Of a stretch of DNA of 64,000 bases, positions 13,636 through 25,800 are shown piece after piece. A program made the position numbers and the translations under genes. Below the pieces are notes generated by a model. The model had not been told where the DNA came from. It ran no database searches and saw only the letters and a program-made list of their open reading frames with translations. The stretch comes from Mastacembelus armatus (Eukaryota > Chordata > Actinopteri > Synbranchiformes > Mastacembelidae): positions 6,993,357 through 7,057,356 of the forward strand of contig NC_046640.1 of NCBI RefSeq assembly GCF_900324485.2, in the 5' to 3' direction. How positions within the stretch are numbered: position 1 is the stretch's first letter; each line of letters begins with the position of its first letter.

Positions 13636-16600
13636 CTACTCATTCTTCTTTTCCTTGTGTTTGAGCAGTTTGTTGATCTCTCTCTTGGCCATGGAGGCGT
13701 ACTTGGTGATGACGCCGTGCTGGTTCAGGCCAGGCAGCAGCAGCAGGAAGCTCACTGTGACAAGACAAGCATTTTATCAGTGCTTCAAGACTTTAATCAT
13801 GTAGTTTAAAGTATATCAAATTATACTTTATAGGGGAATTTTTCAGGGGTAGATATAAAAAGTGGTTGTGGTTTACTCATGAGACCTTCTACTCAGCCTA
13901 GAGAATCTATCAGCTGTGGTGATGCTGTCTTCAAAAGAAATGTGTCACTTCTTGTTTTTGACACAGGAAGAACACATGATATGCTTGGTGTTGAAGCAGT
14001 TATGGTGAGAACACTGCTGCTGTCTATTTTCTCACCAAAACATGTTTTGTTGCACTCCATGCTCAGGAACAAGAATAGTGTAAGAGATCCAAGTTATGAA
14101 ACATGCCTAACTGCCAGAAAGCTCCAGACAAACATCCTCAACTGTGACTGCTTTATTTGACATAATCTAACTTTGAAACGCATTTGCATTGTTCACCGGT
14201 TATTGATGGCACTGTGGAGTTAAACTGCTTAAAGCATGAGTTGCTGGTGGAACTAGGTGAGTTTTAAGAGCACCTTAAATAAAAAAATAAAAAAAAATAC
14301 ATTCTACTCCTTGGTTTATGAGTCATAAAAACCTGACATGCCTCAGCTTATGCAATTGGTGTCTGGCTCCAAAACAACAGGCAGATCAGCTGACTCACCA
14401 ACTGTTACATGCCCTGAGGCACTGCTGTGCAGCTGTAAGGCTGACAGGATACAACAAACATCTACATTCACTTTGAAGAGTCACAGAAGAGCTGAGAGAA
14501 GAGTTCAGTAGTTTCACTCCCATCTTGTGTCCAGTGTATGAAACTGAAGGGGTGCAGAACATCCCCACTGTATGCTATTAGTGAATGAAAACAATAGCTT
14601 ACACTTAGTATTACAGCTGCCTGTCTGTCTGTCTCAGGGATGCAGGAATTGATTAACATTACTGCTGTACTTCTGAGTCACTGTATCAAGCTTGGAAATC
14701 ACAGACACCAAAGCAGCTGAATTTAAATGGTAAAGCTACACACTGAGGAAATACAGCTAATAAAAGAGGACTGAGGGACATTTTCTGACTTGGCCTCATT
14801 TTTCAGGTGGACTTCTGTCATAAGATGGATATGAATTCGCATATTTATCCCAGCACCAAGATGTACAGCTCTGTAAACCATAGATTAGTGGAAGAAAAAA
14901 AGACTATCTGCTTTGAATATTGCATATGTATATCAACAAAAATATCAGACTTTATAAAAAAAATAAATGTAATCCTTCATTCTTAAAAAGGTGATGTTAT
15001 AAGGGATATGTACAACAAATGATCAAATGTCAAAAGGCACACCCAGCCTAACCTGCTCATTGTCAAAATTATTACAGTACAGTGACTGCATCAGTAGTTT
15101 CGTATGTAAGAGTGAACAGCTCACACAAGTGACAGAATACAGAAAATAAACCCCCCAGCACATAGAGAAAGGCTGAACGATAGTAACAACTATAACAATG
15201 GCAACATGGAAACACGAGGCCCTCACTAACACAGGAAGATAAGGGTACAGTGATATACTTACCAATCAGGTAAGTGAGGAACAGGTTGTGCACCTGCTGT
15301 CCGATCCAGGCCACTGCCATCAGGCTGCTGATCACTGAGGCAAAGTACTGCAGAGATCAAGAGGCTGCATTAAATTCTACTCACAGCAGATCAACTAGTC
15401 AGTACACAAAGCAGAGCATTTGTGCTTTAAAAGGAAGGAAGTAAGGAAATTTACCTCATTTGTTGAACATATGCTGTCATTTTCAAGGAACCAACAAAGT
15501 TGAATGAATGGTATGACAAAGTGTGTCTCAGCATTAAGGCACACTGCCTGTAAGCCAGTTTAAGGTCCATTAAGTGAAGCGGCAAAGCCAAATCTGCTGA
15601 GGATATTCTCATCTGGACCAAAGTGAATGCTCATAATTGTAATAAACAAGACAGGATGGCTCCATTTACAGCAGTCAGGGCTGTATTGTGGGCAGCGCTC
15701 AGATTGATATCTAGAGTGTGATGTAAGCTAATTCAGTTTGTTTGTGTGCTGAGGACATGATTAAATTTAACATTTCAAAGTACCATTTTAGGCTTCTCCT
15801 CCTTGAGGGCACAGAGACGCTTCCACCAGCCCACAACCCGACGCTGGGTTTTCACGAGGTTACCACAGATCTCATGGAAACGCTGCTGCTGCTCCGTCGT
15901 CCTGCATGGGAGGAGAGGTTCAGGTCATGGGTTTGATTTGAAAGAAACGAAAAAAAAAAAAAAAAAAAAAAAAACACAAACATCTGGCAAAACAGTTTCT
16001 GTTCAATTAAAACAGATTATTTCACATTCCCAACAGTGTGCAATCTTGTCGACTACATGACAGCAAGTTTGATTTGAGTGGAAATTATTAGTCTATTTGT
16101 CAAATGATGTGTCGACACTGAAGTGAATGGGTTGGTTTACATAGTCGTCTCTTATAGTAAATATGCTATACTGGATTGTTGTGTGGACATGGTATGACAG
16201 CAAGCCATGTGATAGTGTGACAGTATGGTATGACAGTATGAGCTGTGTTACAGTGCTGTAAGATTAAAAGATCAAGGGGTCTGCTGCAGAAGGGGGGTAG
16301 CTAAGAACCTTCATTTTCTGCTTAGCCATCGTTACCTATTTCAAGCCTTGTTGTCAGGGAGCCAGAGACTGACCAGAATATGATAGCTCAATTTAACAGT
16401 CACAGACATTGCAGCTATCTGAAGTCTCAGGGAATAAGCAGCAGCCTGACCTACATAGCAGAATCACTACATTTTAGTAGTATAGATTCAAAAATCTAAA
16501 TCTGCTGTTTAAACCCACTCATCCCCTCCAGTTAATTTCTCTCTCAACAAAACAGACGTTTTTAATGTTCTCAGACACCAGTTTGTGCAAAAGTGTAGCT

Positions 16601-19600
16601 AGGTAAAACACCATTTAAAAAAAAATTCTCTAAATAACCCACTTGCTGCTGCTGCTGCTGCTTTAGTAATGTGTCTGCTGCTGCCTGTGGAATGTGCAAC
16701 AGCACAAAATGGTGCAGGTCATGCTCTGCTAATGCAGTGCTATATATTGAGAAGCTGATGGCGTCTTAATGGAGAACAGCCGGCCAGTATGCTTCTAACA
16801 GCAGGCTGATATTTTATCCTGTCCTGGGTGTCTGGTTCTCAACATCACATATACACAGCAGAGTCGAGGAGCACTGTGTAAGTTCAAAGCTCCAGGAGGT
16901 GGTTGGATACTCTATAGGGCTGGTTTCAGGTGACAACACTTAAGCTGTCAAATTACATATAGCAAATGTCTGCAATGAAAGAAAGAACTGCTCTTCAAGG
17001 TGATGATGTAATATCATCTTTCACTCAATATTATCTAGGATTAGAGTACATTTTTGCTGACTAGGTTCCAATTCACTACTGGTCATGGACTCTGACCATA
17101 TCCTCTCAATGTACTAAGCAGGTACGTTTTCTGATAACACCACATAAAAGATACAAATCAGTCTTCATGAATACAAAGTCTCTAAATTACAAATCTCTTT
17201 TCATTAGTTCCTGGACTAGCAAAACCTGACTAAATCTCAAAAAACTCAGACAATAGAAGCAACGACATCCCTGTGACGTCAACATTTTATCCTGTCTGGT
17301 GTAGGTCTTACACAAAGTACAGGGAAATACCTTGACATCTAAAACAGAGGAATATGTTTTTATTTGTAGAAAAATACATCCATTCATTATCTATTGCCAC
17401 TTATTCATACTTAAGGTCACAGGTTTCTGCTGGAGCCTATCCCAGATCCCTTCTGGCGAAAGGCAGAAAAATACACATCAAATCATTGAATTTTTTCCCC
17501 CATGTGACTTTTATTCTTAGCCTCTCACCACTTATTTGAGCCGAAGACCCGGGGTGCGAGGGTGGGCACCAGGTAGTCAGCCAGGCAGAGCAACATGACT
17601 GTGCAGGAGAGCCCAGTCAGCACCGATGGGTCCAAATAGTAAACCAGCCTGGAGAAAGAAGAAGACAAAGCAGTTAGTTGTAGTTGCAAATCTCTTTGAA
17701 TTCAAGTGCTCACATGCATATTGCATCACTCATGCAAGGACTAACAGATCGAACAGGGATTTCAAGATAGCTGCTTGTTGTGAGAAAGAGGCCCCTGCCT
17801 ATGTATGCTAGAGCTGTAATTTTAGGTCGTTTTCACACATAATAGTCCAGTAGACTCGTTCAATTGGGGACCAAGCTGCAACTTTTGTAACATTTTCAGC
17901 TCCGAGTTTGCTTTCGCACTGCACTTTGCCAAATGAACAGGACCTTTTGAATAACATACTACCCCCCTGCACAAAGAATTACTGAAGGAGAAGATGACTC
18001 AAACAATGAACAAGAAACCTCAATCATTTAATGGTCAATGTCTACATGCATGCTTGTTTAGGTTTATTTTACCCACAATTCCCTGCGTTGTAGTCCACTT
18101 ACTGCTTTTGGTTCACTTGAATCGAGCCAAGACCTATGTTTTTAGGCGGACCAGAGTTCGCTTCCTGGATCCGCACCAGAGATCAATTGCACATTCACAC
18201 TTCACCAAAATGAACCAGACTTTCCAAGAAAATGATCTAGAGTTCACTTAAAACAGACCAAACAGGGATGGTGTGAATGCACCCTTAAACATAATGAGTG
18301 TAACCAAGTGAACCAGAGATTAATTGCAAGCCTGTGTGTATTTCAGAAAATAAAAAAGGAATGGACTGTGTTTGCAAAAGGCATTCAGTCAATTCACATT
18401 CCATTAATGTACCAGCCTGAAATTTACACCTACACTGCAATTACCCTGAGAAACAAAAGAACAATACAACTTGAGTTTATTTAACAAACTGATCTAATCA
18501 CCTACTTCCTTCAGGTTTTGTGTTTCAACATTGTAAAAAACCTCAAGCACATTTAAATCATGTTTTAGGACAATCCCATTCACCTGTGAATTAGATTACC
18601 AGTGTACAACAGAGTACTTCTTCTTTATCATGTTGCAGATATGCATGCGTCAATGCTGAGAGGGAGGAAATGTTTCTTCCTGTATGTAAGCATATTACAC
18701 ACCACCCAGTAAAATGGACTCACAGGAAGAGTACGGTGGTGATGCCCATCAGGGCTCCAGGGAACCAAGCCTTCTCCCAGCGCAGAACGCGATCCCCAGC
18801 TAGGATCACTTCACCCCATCCCTGCAGCTGCTCTTCCAGCTGGGCTGTTTCCTGAGCCTGGACATAAAGATTACACACATTAAACGCCAAACAAACACTG
18901 ATCACTCTGTTCATGAAACACAATGTATGCAATACCAGCAGTTACCATCTAGGAGTGAAAGAGATATCTTTTTGAAAGTCGAGGGCCGACCTTTCTTCTG
19001 GGACACGCAATTCAGGCGTGAATGTGATATTTTTTTTCCATATCCATTCTGACATACAACCTCAATTTGCTTTATTGAAAATATATTGTAATTTAAAACC
19101 TAAATTAATATAAACGTTGAATAGTACAAAAGCAGTGGGTAGGCTAAAGTTGATTAAACTCTCTCAACGTTGAAAATACTTGTACTGCCATCGGTATTGT
19201 GCACTAAGGCTATGAACATGACTGTGCATTAACCTGACGCTAGCTAAGCTGTATGCCTCCATATAAGAGGAACTGATCAGTGCTAAATTAATCACAGGCA
19301 ATTCACGTTAAAGCTACGTCGAATTAAAATGTTATAACTGGATTTAAGACGCTAAGATATAACCACTGTAAACGTTAGCGTTAAAGCTGCTAACAAGTGA
19401 AACGTCTGCATTGAAGTTAGCCTAACTGGAAAGGCATATTAACCCAGTTAGCTAACTGGCTAACTAGCAGCTAGCTGTCGTTATCTGCGGTCACGGTCAC
19501 AGCCAAGCAGCAGCAGTTTCACGGATGATCGGATAAGCGAATGACGCAAACTCTCTAGTTAGGTTTCCTGCTATTTGGAGGTGCAAAGTTCATGCTAACT

Positions 19601-19775
19601 GCACAAACCTGCAAATGGAGGCCACCCTCGACTGCGCCAACACCTCGATTAACAGCAGCAGTTTATGCAAACGTTACAAACACCAAACAATACACACGGT
19701 TGTTTACACTGCTTACAAACAAATGGAGTTAACACTCACTAGTATGTTTGCGCTTTTGTTGTCGCCTTCAGCCAT
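13636..19775 (-). CDS. arl6ip1: ARL6IP1, reticulon-like ER membrane-shaping protein
   Basis: Six coding exons on the minus strand: 19775-19740, 18857-18724, 17648-17529, 15901-15784, 15347-15263, 13754-13636. They total 612 nt (203 residues), the human length, in frame throughout with GT-AG junctions. The start is MAEGDNKSANILAQETA, then LEEQLQGWGEV with an amphipathic helix, hydrophobic hairpins near residues 45-95 (LVYYLDPSVLTGLSCTVML, LADYLVPTLAPRVFGSNKW) and 130-175 (VAWIGQQVHNLFLTYLIV, LLLLPGLNQHGVI), and the ER-type basic end REINKLLKHKEKKNE. The family shapes ER tubules, binds ARL6 and affects apoptosis; human loss causes spastic paraplegia 61. The first intron holds GCTAGC-like words and the intron between exons 2 and 3 carries a MITE (17825-18284). 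The upstream neighbour srrm2 is head-to-head. Confidence 0.98.
15949..15974. repeat. Poly(A) run in arl6ip1 intron
   Basis: An almost pure A-run lies just upstream (on the minus strand) of the acceptor of the exon at 15901-15784. On the transcribed strand it is a T-run about 50 nt from the splice site, close to the usual polypyrimidine-tract range. Confidence 0.8.
17370..17475 (+). repeat. Diverged fish dispersed repeat
   Basis: Contains ATCCATTCATTATCT, CACTTATTCATACTTAAGGTC and TGGAGCCTATCCCAG, the hallmark words of a repeat common in fish genomes. It is about 100 bp, lies within the intron between arl6ip1 exons 3 and 4, and ends some 50 bp from the exon 3 donor. I cannot assign it to a named family from memory. 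Confidence 0.6.
17825..18284. mobile_element. PIF/Harbinger-like MITE in arl6ip1 intron 2
   Basis: The termini are imperfect inverted repeats: GGTCGTTTTCACAC at the left and, read inverted from the right, GGGTGCATTCACAC. TTA sits directly outside both ends (17822-17824 and 18285-18287), fitting the 3-bp target duplication of PIF/Harbinger elements. The interior (about 460 bp in all) repeats 'gaacc' and 'agttc' words and has no transposase. It is non-autonomous. Confidence 0.65.
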
Positions 19776-20630
19776 CGTTAATAAACCAACGTCGCTACTA
19801 CGGTGTATTTCAGCAGAGACACGACCGCAGGGCTCAAAACGCCTCTCCTGCACTGCTTCAGCGTCACTAACGGTCGAGCTCTGACAGCCAGGATGTTTTT
19901 ATCTCAAATTTTAGACAAATCAGCCAATGGCATCCTGGGAAATGTAGTTTTCTATTTGTTATGTCAAGCACATGTTCCTGTCAAGTGGGAGGGTCGACCG
20001 CAGCTGCTAAGTAGTATTTATTTAATTACAGGATAACAGGTGTGACGCTTGAGAATAAAAGCATTTTCTATGGTTGGTTCGGAATTGGTAGTAATTTATA
20101 TGTTTATTTATAAAATAAAATCTCAGACCTCATCAACAAAGCCCAGGTTTCCCAATCCACATTCTCTATACATTCATCATACTTTACATGTATATAGGTC
20201 TACTCTTTAAATCTCCATAGTAAATGTTGATGATTTTTATTGCTTCACTCACTTTGTATATTCTAGCTAGTTTTGCAGCACATCAACAAGACAGATTCCT
20301 TGTACTGTATTTGGAAACCTAGTTGGCAATAAACCTATTTCTGGTTCTGATTTCCTGGGCAAAATCATATTAACACCTGAATATCTGATTACTCACAGCA
20401 AGATCTGAATTCCTCAACAGTACCTTCACATCATGACCTTGTACGTCCACCTGGCTCTATATTGCAGTTCCCTTTTTTTGCCACAAAAGGGCACTCTCTC
20501 TTAATGTAAGTCGAATCTTGAATTGCACTACAAAGCTACAGCTAGTGATGTTTGGGGTGAGGCCCACGACACATTCTTCCAACTCAATGTGCACCTCTCC
20601 TAAAACCAACTGTCATTTCTGCACTGGAAC
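19776..20630. other. arl6ip1 promoter side of the head-to-head interval
   Basis: The arl6ip1 start codon is at 19775 on the minus strand. The sequence immediately upstream, to about 20010, has scattered CpG and includes GCCAATGGCATCCTGGGAAATGTAG-type words at 19923-19947 (a CCAAT box beside a GGGAAATGTAG word of the ZNF143 kind). I read this as the promoter. The remainder to 20630 is AT-rich and empty. Confidence 0.45.
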
Positions 20631-21526
20631 CAGGGGCGATTTTAGATCCATTATACGGGCGCGTAAGCGCACCTAAATTTCATATCAGCACCCACCAAAA
20701 ATAAAGATTATTATTAATCATTAGGCCTATTATTAACTAATGTCCGATTTCAAGTAAGATGAAAAGCAAATACAGCTGCTGCCTATTCAGACTGTGAACA
20801 CTGGATCGTTATTACTGTGACTGAGATAGTGTGCGGTTACAGCTTAATGTTGTGACTTCTGTCAAACAACAGTAGCTGCACCCTTGTCAGGGAACGAGCT
20901 CCTGAAACTGATGCACGTTACTATTTTAATGTAAGCGCTATGAAAAAGCAATAGCATGTAGTAAAGCACTGCAATTACTCTTCATTAACAGATGAAAGAA
21001 AACTCAGTTGTATGTTTACAACAGACATAAGGGTAATGTTACTCCACATGGCAAATTAACAAACCACAGTTACACACAGATTTTATGATGGAATTACACA
21101 CTTTGGCTATGCAGTTACACAGAGAATTTATGTACCTATTTATGGACAGTGAATCCAGACATTGAGGGAACCCTCAGTAACTGGAAATCTGTTTTTCCAT
21201 AGATGGATATACAATTCTTTTTCAAAGAAAGCTACCAGGTTCAGGTGAGAAAGTGAGGTCAAAATGAAATTACCTGACTGCATTGCTCATAGTAACACAA
21301 TATTCAGTTGGAATAATGCTATAAATTGATATGGATCAATTCATACTGCTTATTAGATTGTATATTCTGTGACTGGATGTAAAGTTAGCTATTTGGTTGA
21401 CAGCACATAGGACAGGGGAGGGTTTAGATAGACCCTTAGGAGAGAGAATAAGGCCCTGTGGTATAAATGCCACATTGTCCTTGGGGGCTGAACCCCCCTA
21501 AAAGTCTGATCCTACGAGGACCCCAG
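20631..21526. mobile_element. hAT-type element with perfect 8-bp target duplication
   Basis: The left end CAGGGGCGATTTTAGATC and the right end (inverted: CTGGGGTCCTCGTAGGATC) are imperfect inverted termini. The 8-bp word ACTGGAAC flanks both ends exactly (20623-20630 and 21527-21534), the signature of hAT transposition. The 896-bp interior has no transposase frame, so the copy is non-autonomous or internally deleted. It lies between the arl6ip1 and srrm2 promoters. Confidence 0.8.
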
Positions 21527-21699
21527 ACTGGAACTCCATAATGTCGCAAGTTTGAGAGTTGTTGTTGATAATTTAGTTAAAACAAATTGTTTAAAAATAT
21601 GAACCATAATACTAGTTAAACGACTGAAACTCCATTTAGATAGGCGGTCTTGATTATCCTATGTGGAAGTGTTAAGTTCAATTCTGCAATCCTCGACAC

Positions 21700-22868
21700 C
21701 TAAACGCCTCACAGTTTAGACGTGCGTCCCGTGCGTATGACGTAATTAGATTTTCATCTGGCTAGTTCCTCCTTTGGTTGGAGAGCTGACAACATAGCTG
21801 AAAGCTAACTAGCCGTATTTGTCTGTTTTTAGTAGCTTTAAGTGCGTATTTAATATAGGGCCAGTTTCTGTGTCTTATTCGACAGGACGTTATTTATCGC
21901 CAGGTTCCTTCCGACATCATTTTCTCTTCGCTCCCAGAGGAGACGCTGGTACGTATCAAATACGCTAGCTAACTAGTTAGCTAGCGTTAGCCAACGTTAG
22001 GAATTTTTAGCTACGCATAAGTGTGGTTGGGCCTTCAGAAATGTAGTTCCACCATTAAGTCCTCAGAGATAACTGAAGAGTATTAAGTATTAGAGCTGGA
22101 AGTTTTAGACTCGTTAGTTAGTGATTCGGGTGCTTCAAATGATTGTTTACCTAATCTTTAGGCATCGTGATTCCACCGTTTTGCTTACAGTCGTAGCAAC
22201 AGGCCTATTTCGGCGCACGTGTTAATGCGCCATTATCTCAGTCTATGTATAAGATAAATAAATTAAACCCATCAGTAGACCTACTTATAGACTCATCCAG
22301 TGTTTCACAAGCCCGTGATAAAATACGACGTGTTGAAAGCACCCCGGGCCACAAAACTGTGTCAATGAAAGGCTGCCTGTACAATACAATAGTTCTTGTT
22401 GCTGTTTCAGTGATTTCATGAAACTATTAGTCACAAGTGACTTTGTTAGCCATCTCTTTAGAAGAGTTAAGATATAGTCAGATATCTTTATTTAATAACA
22501 TTTTTAGTCTACTGGAGTCTGCAGTTTTGTAGGAGTGATGCTAATTTTTTAAACATCAAATTGCTAAAGCAAGTTTTGTTAAATTGCAGTATTTTAACTG
22601 TATGTTAGACTCTGTGGTTTGTATTTCCTCTGTTTTCTGGACTTATACAGAGCCCTTATAAGGATTTGTGTTAAAGTAGTGCCTACTTTGTGAATTTATA
22701 AATAGATCTTTAACACAATACAGAAAAGCAAGGGTTAGAAATGTCACACCATTTTTTTTTTTTTAACTCTTGTGATTTGTTGAGACACTTCACCATTATT
22801 TTTGTTTAAATCCTATCCTATAGTCTGTTCAAAGCTTGACTGCACCCCTTTCTTCCCCCCCCAGAGCC
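21700..22868 (+). promoter_or_regulatory. srrm2: srrm2 promoter, 5' UTR exon and first intron
   Basis: CpG-bearing sequence around 21715-21800 is followed by a likely non-coding exon ending at 21948 (ACGCTG|gtacgt). The first intron opens with a dense patch of GCTAGC and GCTAACGTTAGC-like words (21962-22002) and ends at the acceptor before 22865, just 4 nt upstream of the ATG at 22869. The transcription start is not resolved. Confidence 0.55.
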
Positions 22869-25800
22869 ATGTACAATGGGATTGGCCTGACGACTCCACG
22901 GGGTAGTGGCACCAATGGCTATGTACAGCGCAACCTGTCGAGCCTGCGGGTCAAACGGCCACGGGATGAGCGCGGTGGTGAGCGAGATGAAAAAGATCGG
23001 GAGAGGCTGGAGAATCAGCTCAATAGGCAGCCCAATGCTGAAATCCTGGAACACCAACGGAAGAGGCAACTGGAGGTCAAGTGTGCTGAGCTGCAAGATA
23101 TGATGGAGGAGCAAGGGTAATTTAAAATAGAGTAGGCTAACAAAAGTTGAAACAATTCATGGATTACTCCATTTAATAAAACTGTCTACTAGTATTTTTT
23201 AATTGACTTCTTTATGTTGTTATATTTTCTTCGCTGTGTGGATTGTCAGGTATTCTGCTGAGGAGATTGAGGAGAAGGTGAACAGTTTCCGTATGATGCT
23301 GCAGGAGAAGCAGGAGCCGGCTCCTGCCACCACTGAGAGACCAACGTAAGTGAAACACAATAAGACAACCAGAATTTATGTCTCCATTTTAGAATAGTTT
23401 TGTTTATAGTATACACTGCTGTGATTGGTTGGGAGGAGAGTACCTCAAGAGACTGACTGCAAATCTCCAGCCACCTATCTTTTTAGTGCTGCAGTGAACT
23501 ACTGCACTGCAATATTTTCTTCATTAACCCTCATGGGTCGACGAACGCGCCAGCGCGTTTTGTGGCATTTTCTCCTGATAACGCCGAAACAAACTTAAAT
23601 TACTCCTTCAGTTTTGATCGTACAGATAAAAGCAATATATCATTCGAATCTGTAAAGGGTCTAGTTTTAGTTGTATACCATCATAATAACAAAACGCTGT
23701 GCTTTTGTAAAATAAAGAAAGCAGACAGGATGCGCTGTCTGTCTTCTCTCTCCACAGACACGTAAATAAAACAACCAGAATCTCAGCGAATACTTGCCTC
23801 ATAAAAATAAGAAATATGATTAGAAAGCTTGAAGTGTCTTCTTTTAAATGAAACAATTCAAGTCGAAAACAAATCATCACTTTTTATTTAATCCGTATGA
23901 ACGTAAGGAGAGGTATGTTTTCTCCTGTCTCACATCATTGCAGCTAATATGATCCCACCTCATACTGAGTGCAATGTTAATATGGAAATAATCTGAGGTG
24001 AACCAGGTAATTATGTGCACACCCCCGAGAAATGACATAAAACGTCAAACTTCATCATAGAATTTACTCACTTTTTCTGTGCATTTGGATGATGGCACGC
24101 TACGCAGGTGAAGAAGCGCTTTGTATGTTCCGCACAGAGACGAATAGTTTACTTTCTCCTCAGAGATAAAACACGAATCAAATGACGAACATTTGGATCC
24201 GCATTGACTGAAAGGCTCATTATGCGGTTCTTTGAGTGGGTCTTTTGTCTTCTCAGGTAAATCACATGACTATTCATCCTGAGACACACCTTCCTGCATA
24301 TACCCTTTCTAAACAAAAAGTGTCTTTAGAAAATTTAAATCAGTGTATTGTTTTCTCTGAATGAGTGAACAAAATGACTTTCACATCATTGTGAAGTAAA
24401 CACTTTACACTACAACATCCAGGTCTCCAAAGTCTTGTGAACCAATGTTCTGTTTGTTTTATGGTCTTATTTCAGTGACTAAAAAATTGTAGTTTTCACT
24501 AACCATGCATAAACACTATTTTCTCAAAAACACAATCATGTATAAACTTGCTGCTCACATATTATTGTAGACCATTTTCTGCTGATTATGGTGTTATCAA
24601 ACTTTAGCCATTAATACGTTTAAAAGCAATGCGCATGTCAAGGGTGTATACTGCAATGTTTATAACAGAAAGCTCTTTGGCTTGTTTCCGCTCAGGGTGA
24701 CAGAGACTCATGCCCTGGCTGCGGCCAACCAGCAGAAGAATGACCGTCTTCGTGCTGCTTTTGGTATTGCCAATGACTATGTTGATGGATCGTCCTTCCA
24801 CGCTGACCGTAAGGAGAGAGAGAAAGAGAAGAGAGAACAGGAACGATTGGAGAGAGAAAGGCTGCTACTGCAGCAGCAGAAATATACGTGAGTGGGACAC
24901 ACCCAAAACACACCCAAAGTGCTGTTGTACAAAACAAATGAATGGGTCTTCTTCATCTCAGTCCTGCAAAGTAACAGTGTTAGACAGCTAAAACTAAAGA
25001 TAATTGCCATTGTTTTCTTTCTTGTTTCAATACATTTAATATGTATTGAACAAGACTTTTGTGCACAGCATGCAACTTCAAGATAAATCTATGGTCAGAC
25101 GATGTAACCCACATTTAGTTGTAGTGCTGAGAACTTTTAGCCCATAGTAACGCGCCCCCCCCCCCCCCCCCAGACAGATAGTGTGAGTAGTGTGTTTTGC
25201 TCGGTGCTTTATCACACTCATAAACAGATACAATGTGATAAAGGCTAAGACAAAAAAACAGCAGTACTAATTAGTCATGGCCAGTGTTAATTTCATTGAC
25301 AAAGCATTTTTGTTATAATTTTCATCAACGACACGTTTTCACTGATGAAAACGAGACATTAACTAAATAAAAATTAAGTGATGACGACGAAAACTAAATA
25401 AAAATATACTGACATTTTTGTTGACTAATAAAAAGGAGACGAAAATGTGAGTGAGGGATGTTTTTCAGAAAAGATCCAATCAGAATCAATCTTCTTAGAC
25501 GCACATGCACATTTGAAAAGTAACTGATTCACCTAGTGACGCGGGATGCGAGTACAGGACATCATCATAGCCTGCACTGGGTTTCTGTTTGACTTAAACT
25601 ATAATGAAATGGAAACAGCTGGAGAAAACAAAGAAGATACATGGGTCAGTTTCACGTTTGATGCAATGGCTTTACTGCTAAATACAGTTTTTCTTTTAAA
25701 TATTTTGGAGTTGCACTTTTGCTTTAAAGAATGAAGAATGTCATATGCAAGTTATAAACAATGCATGTCTAACTTTTGGTCTTTTATGGAAAGGCCATAT

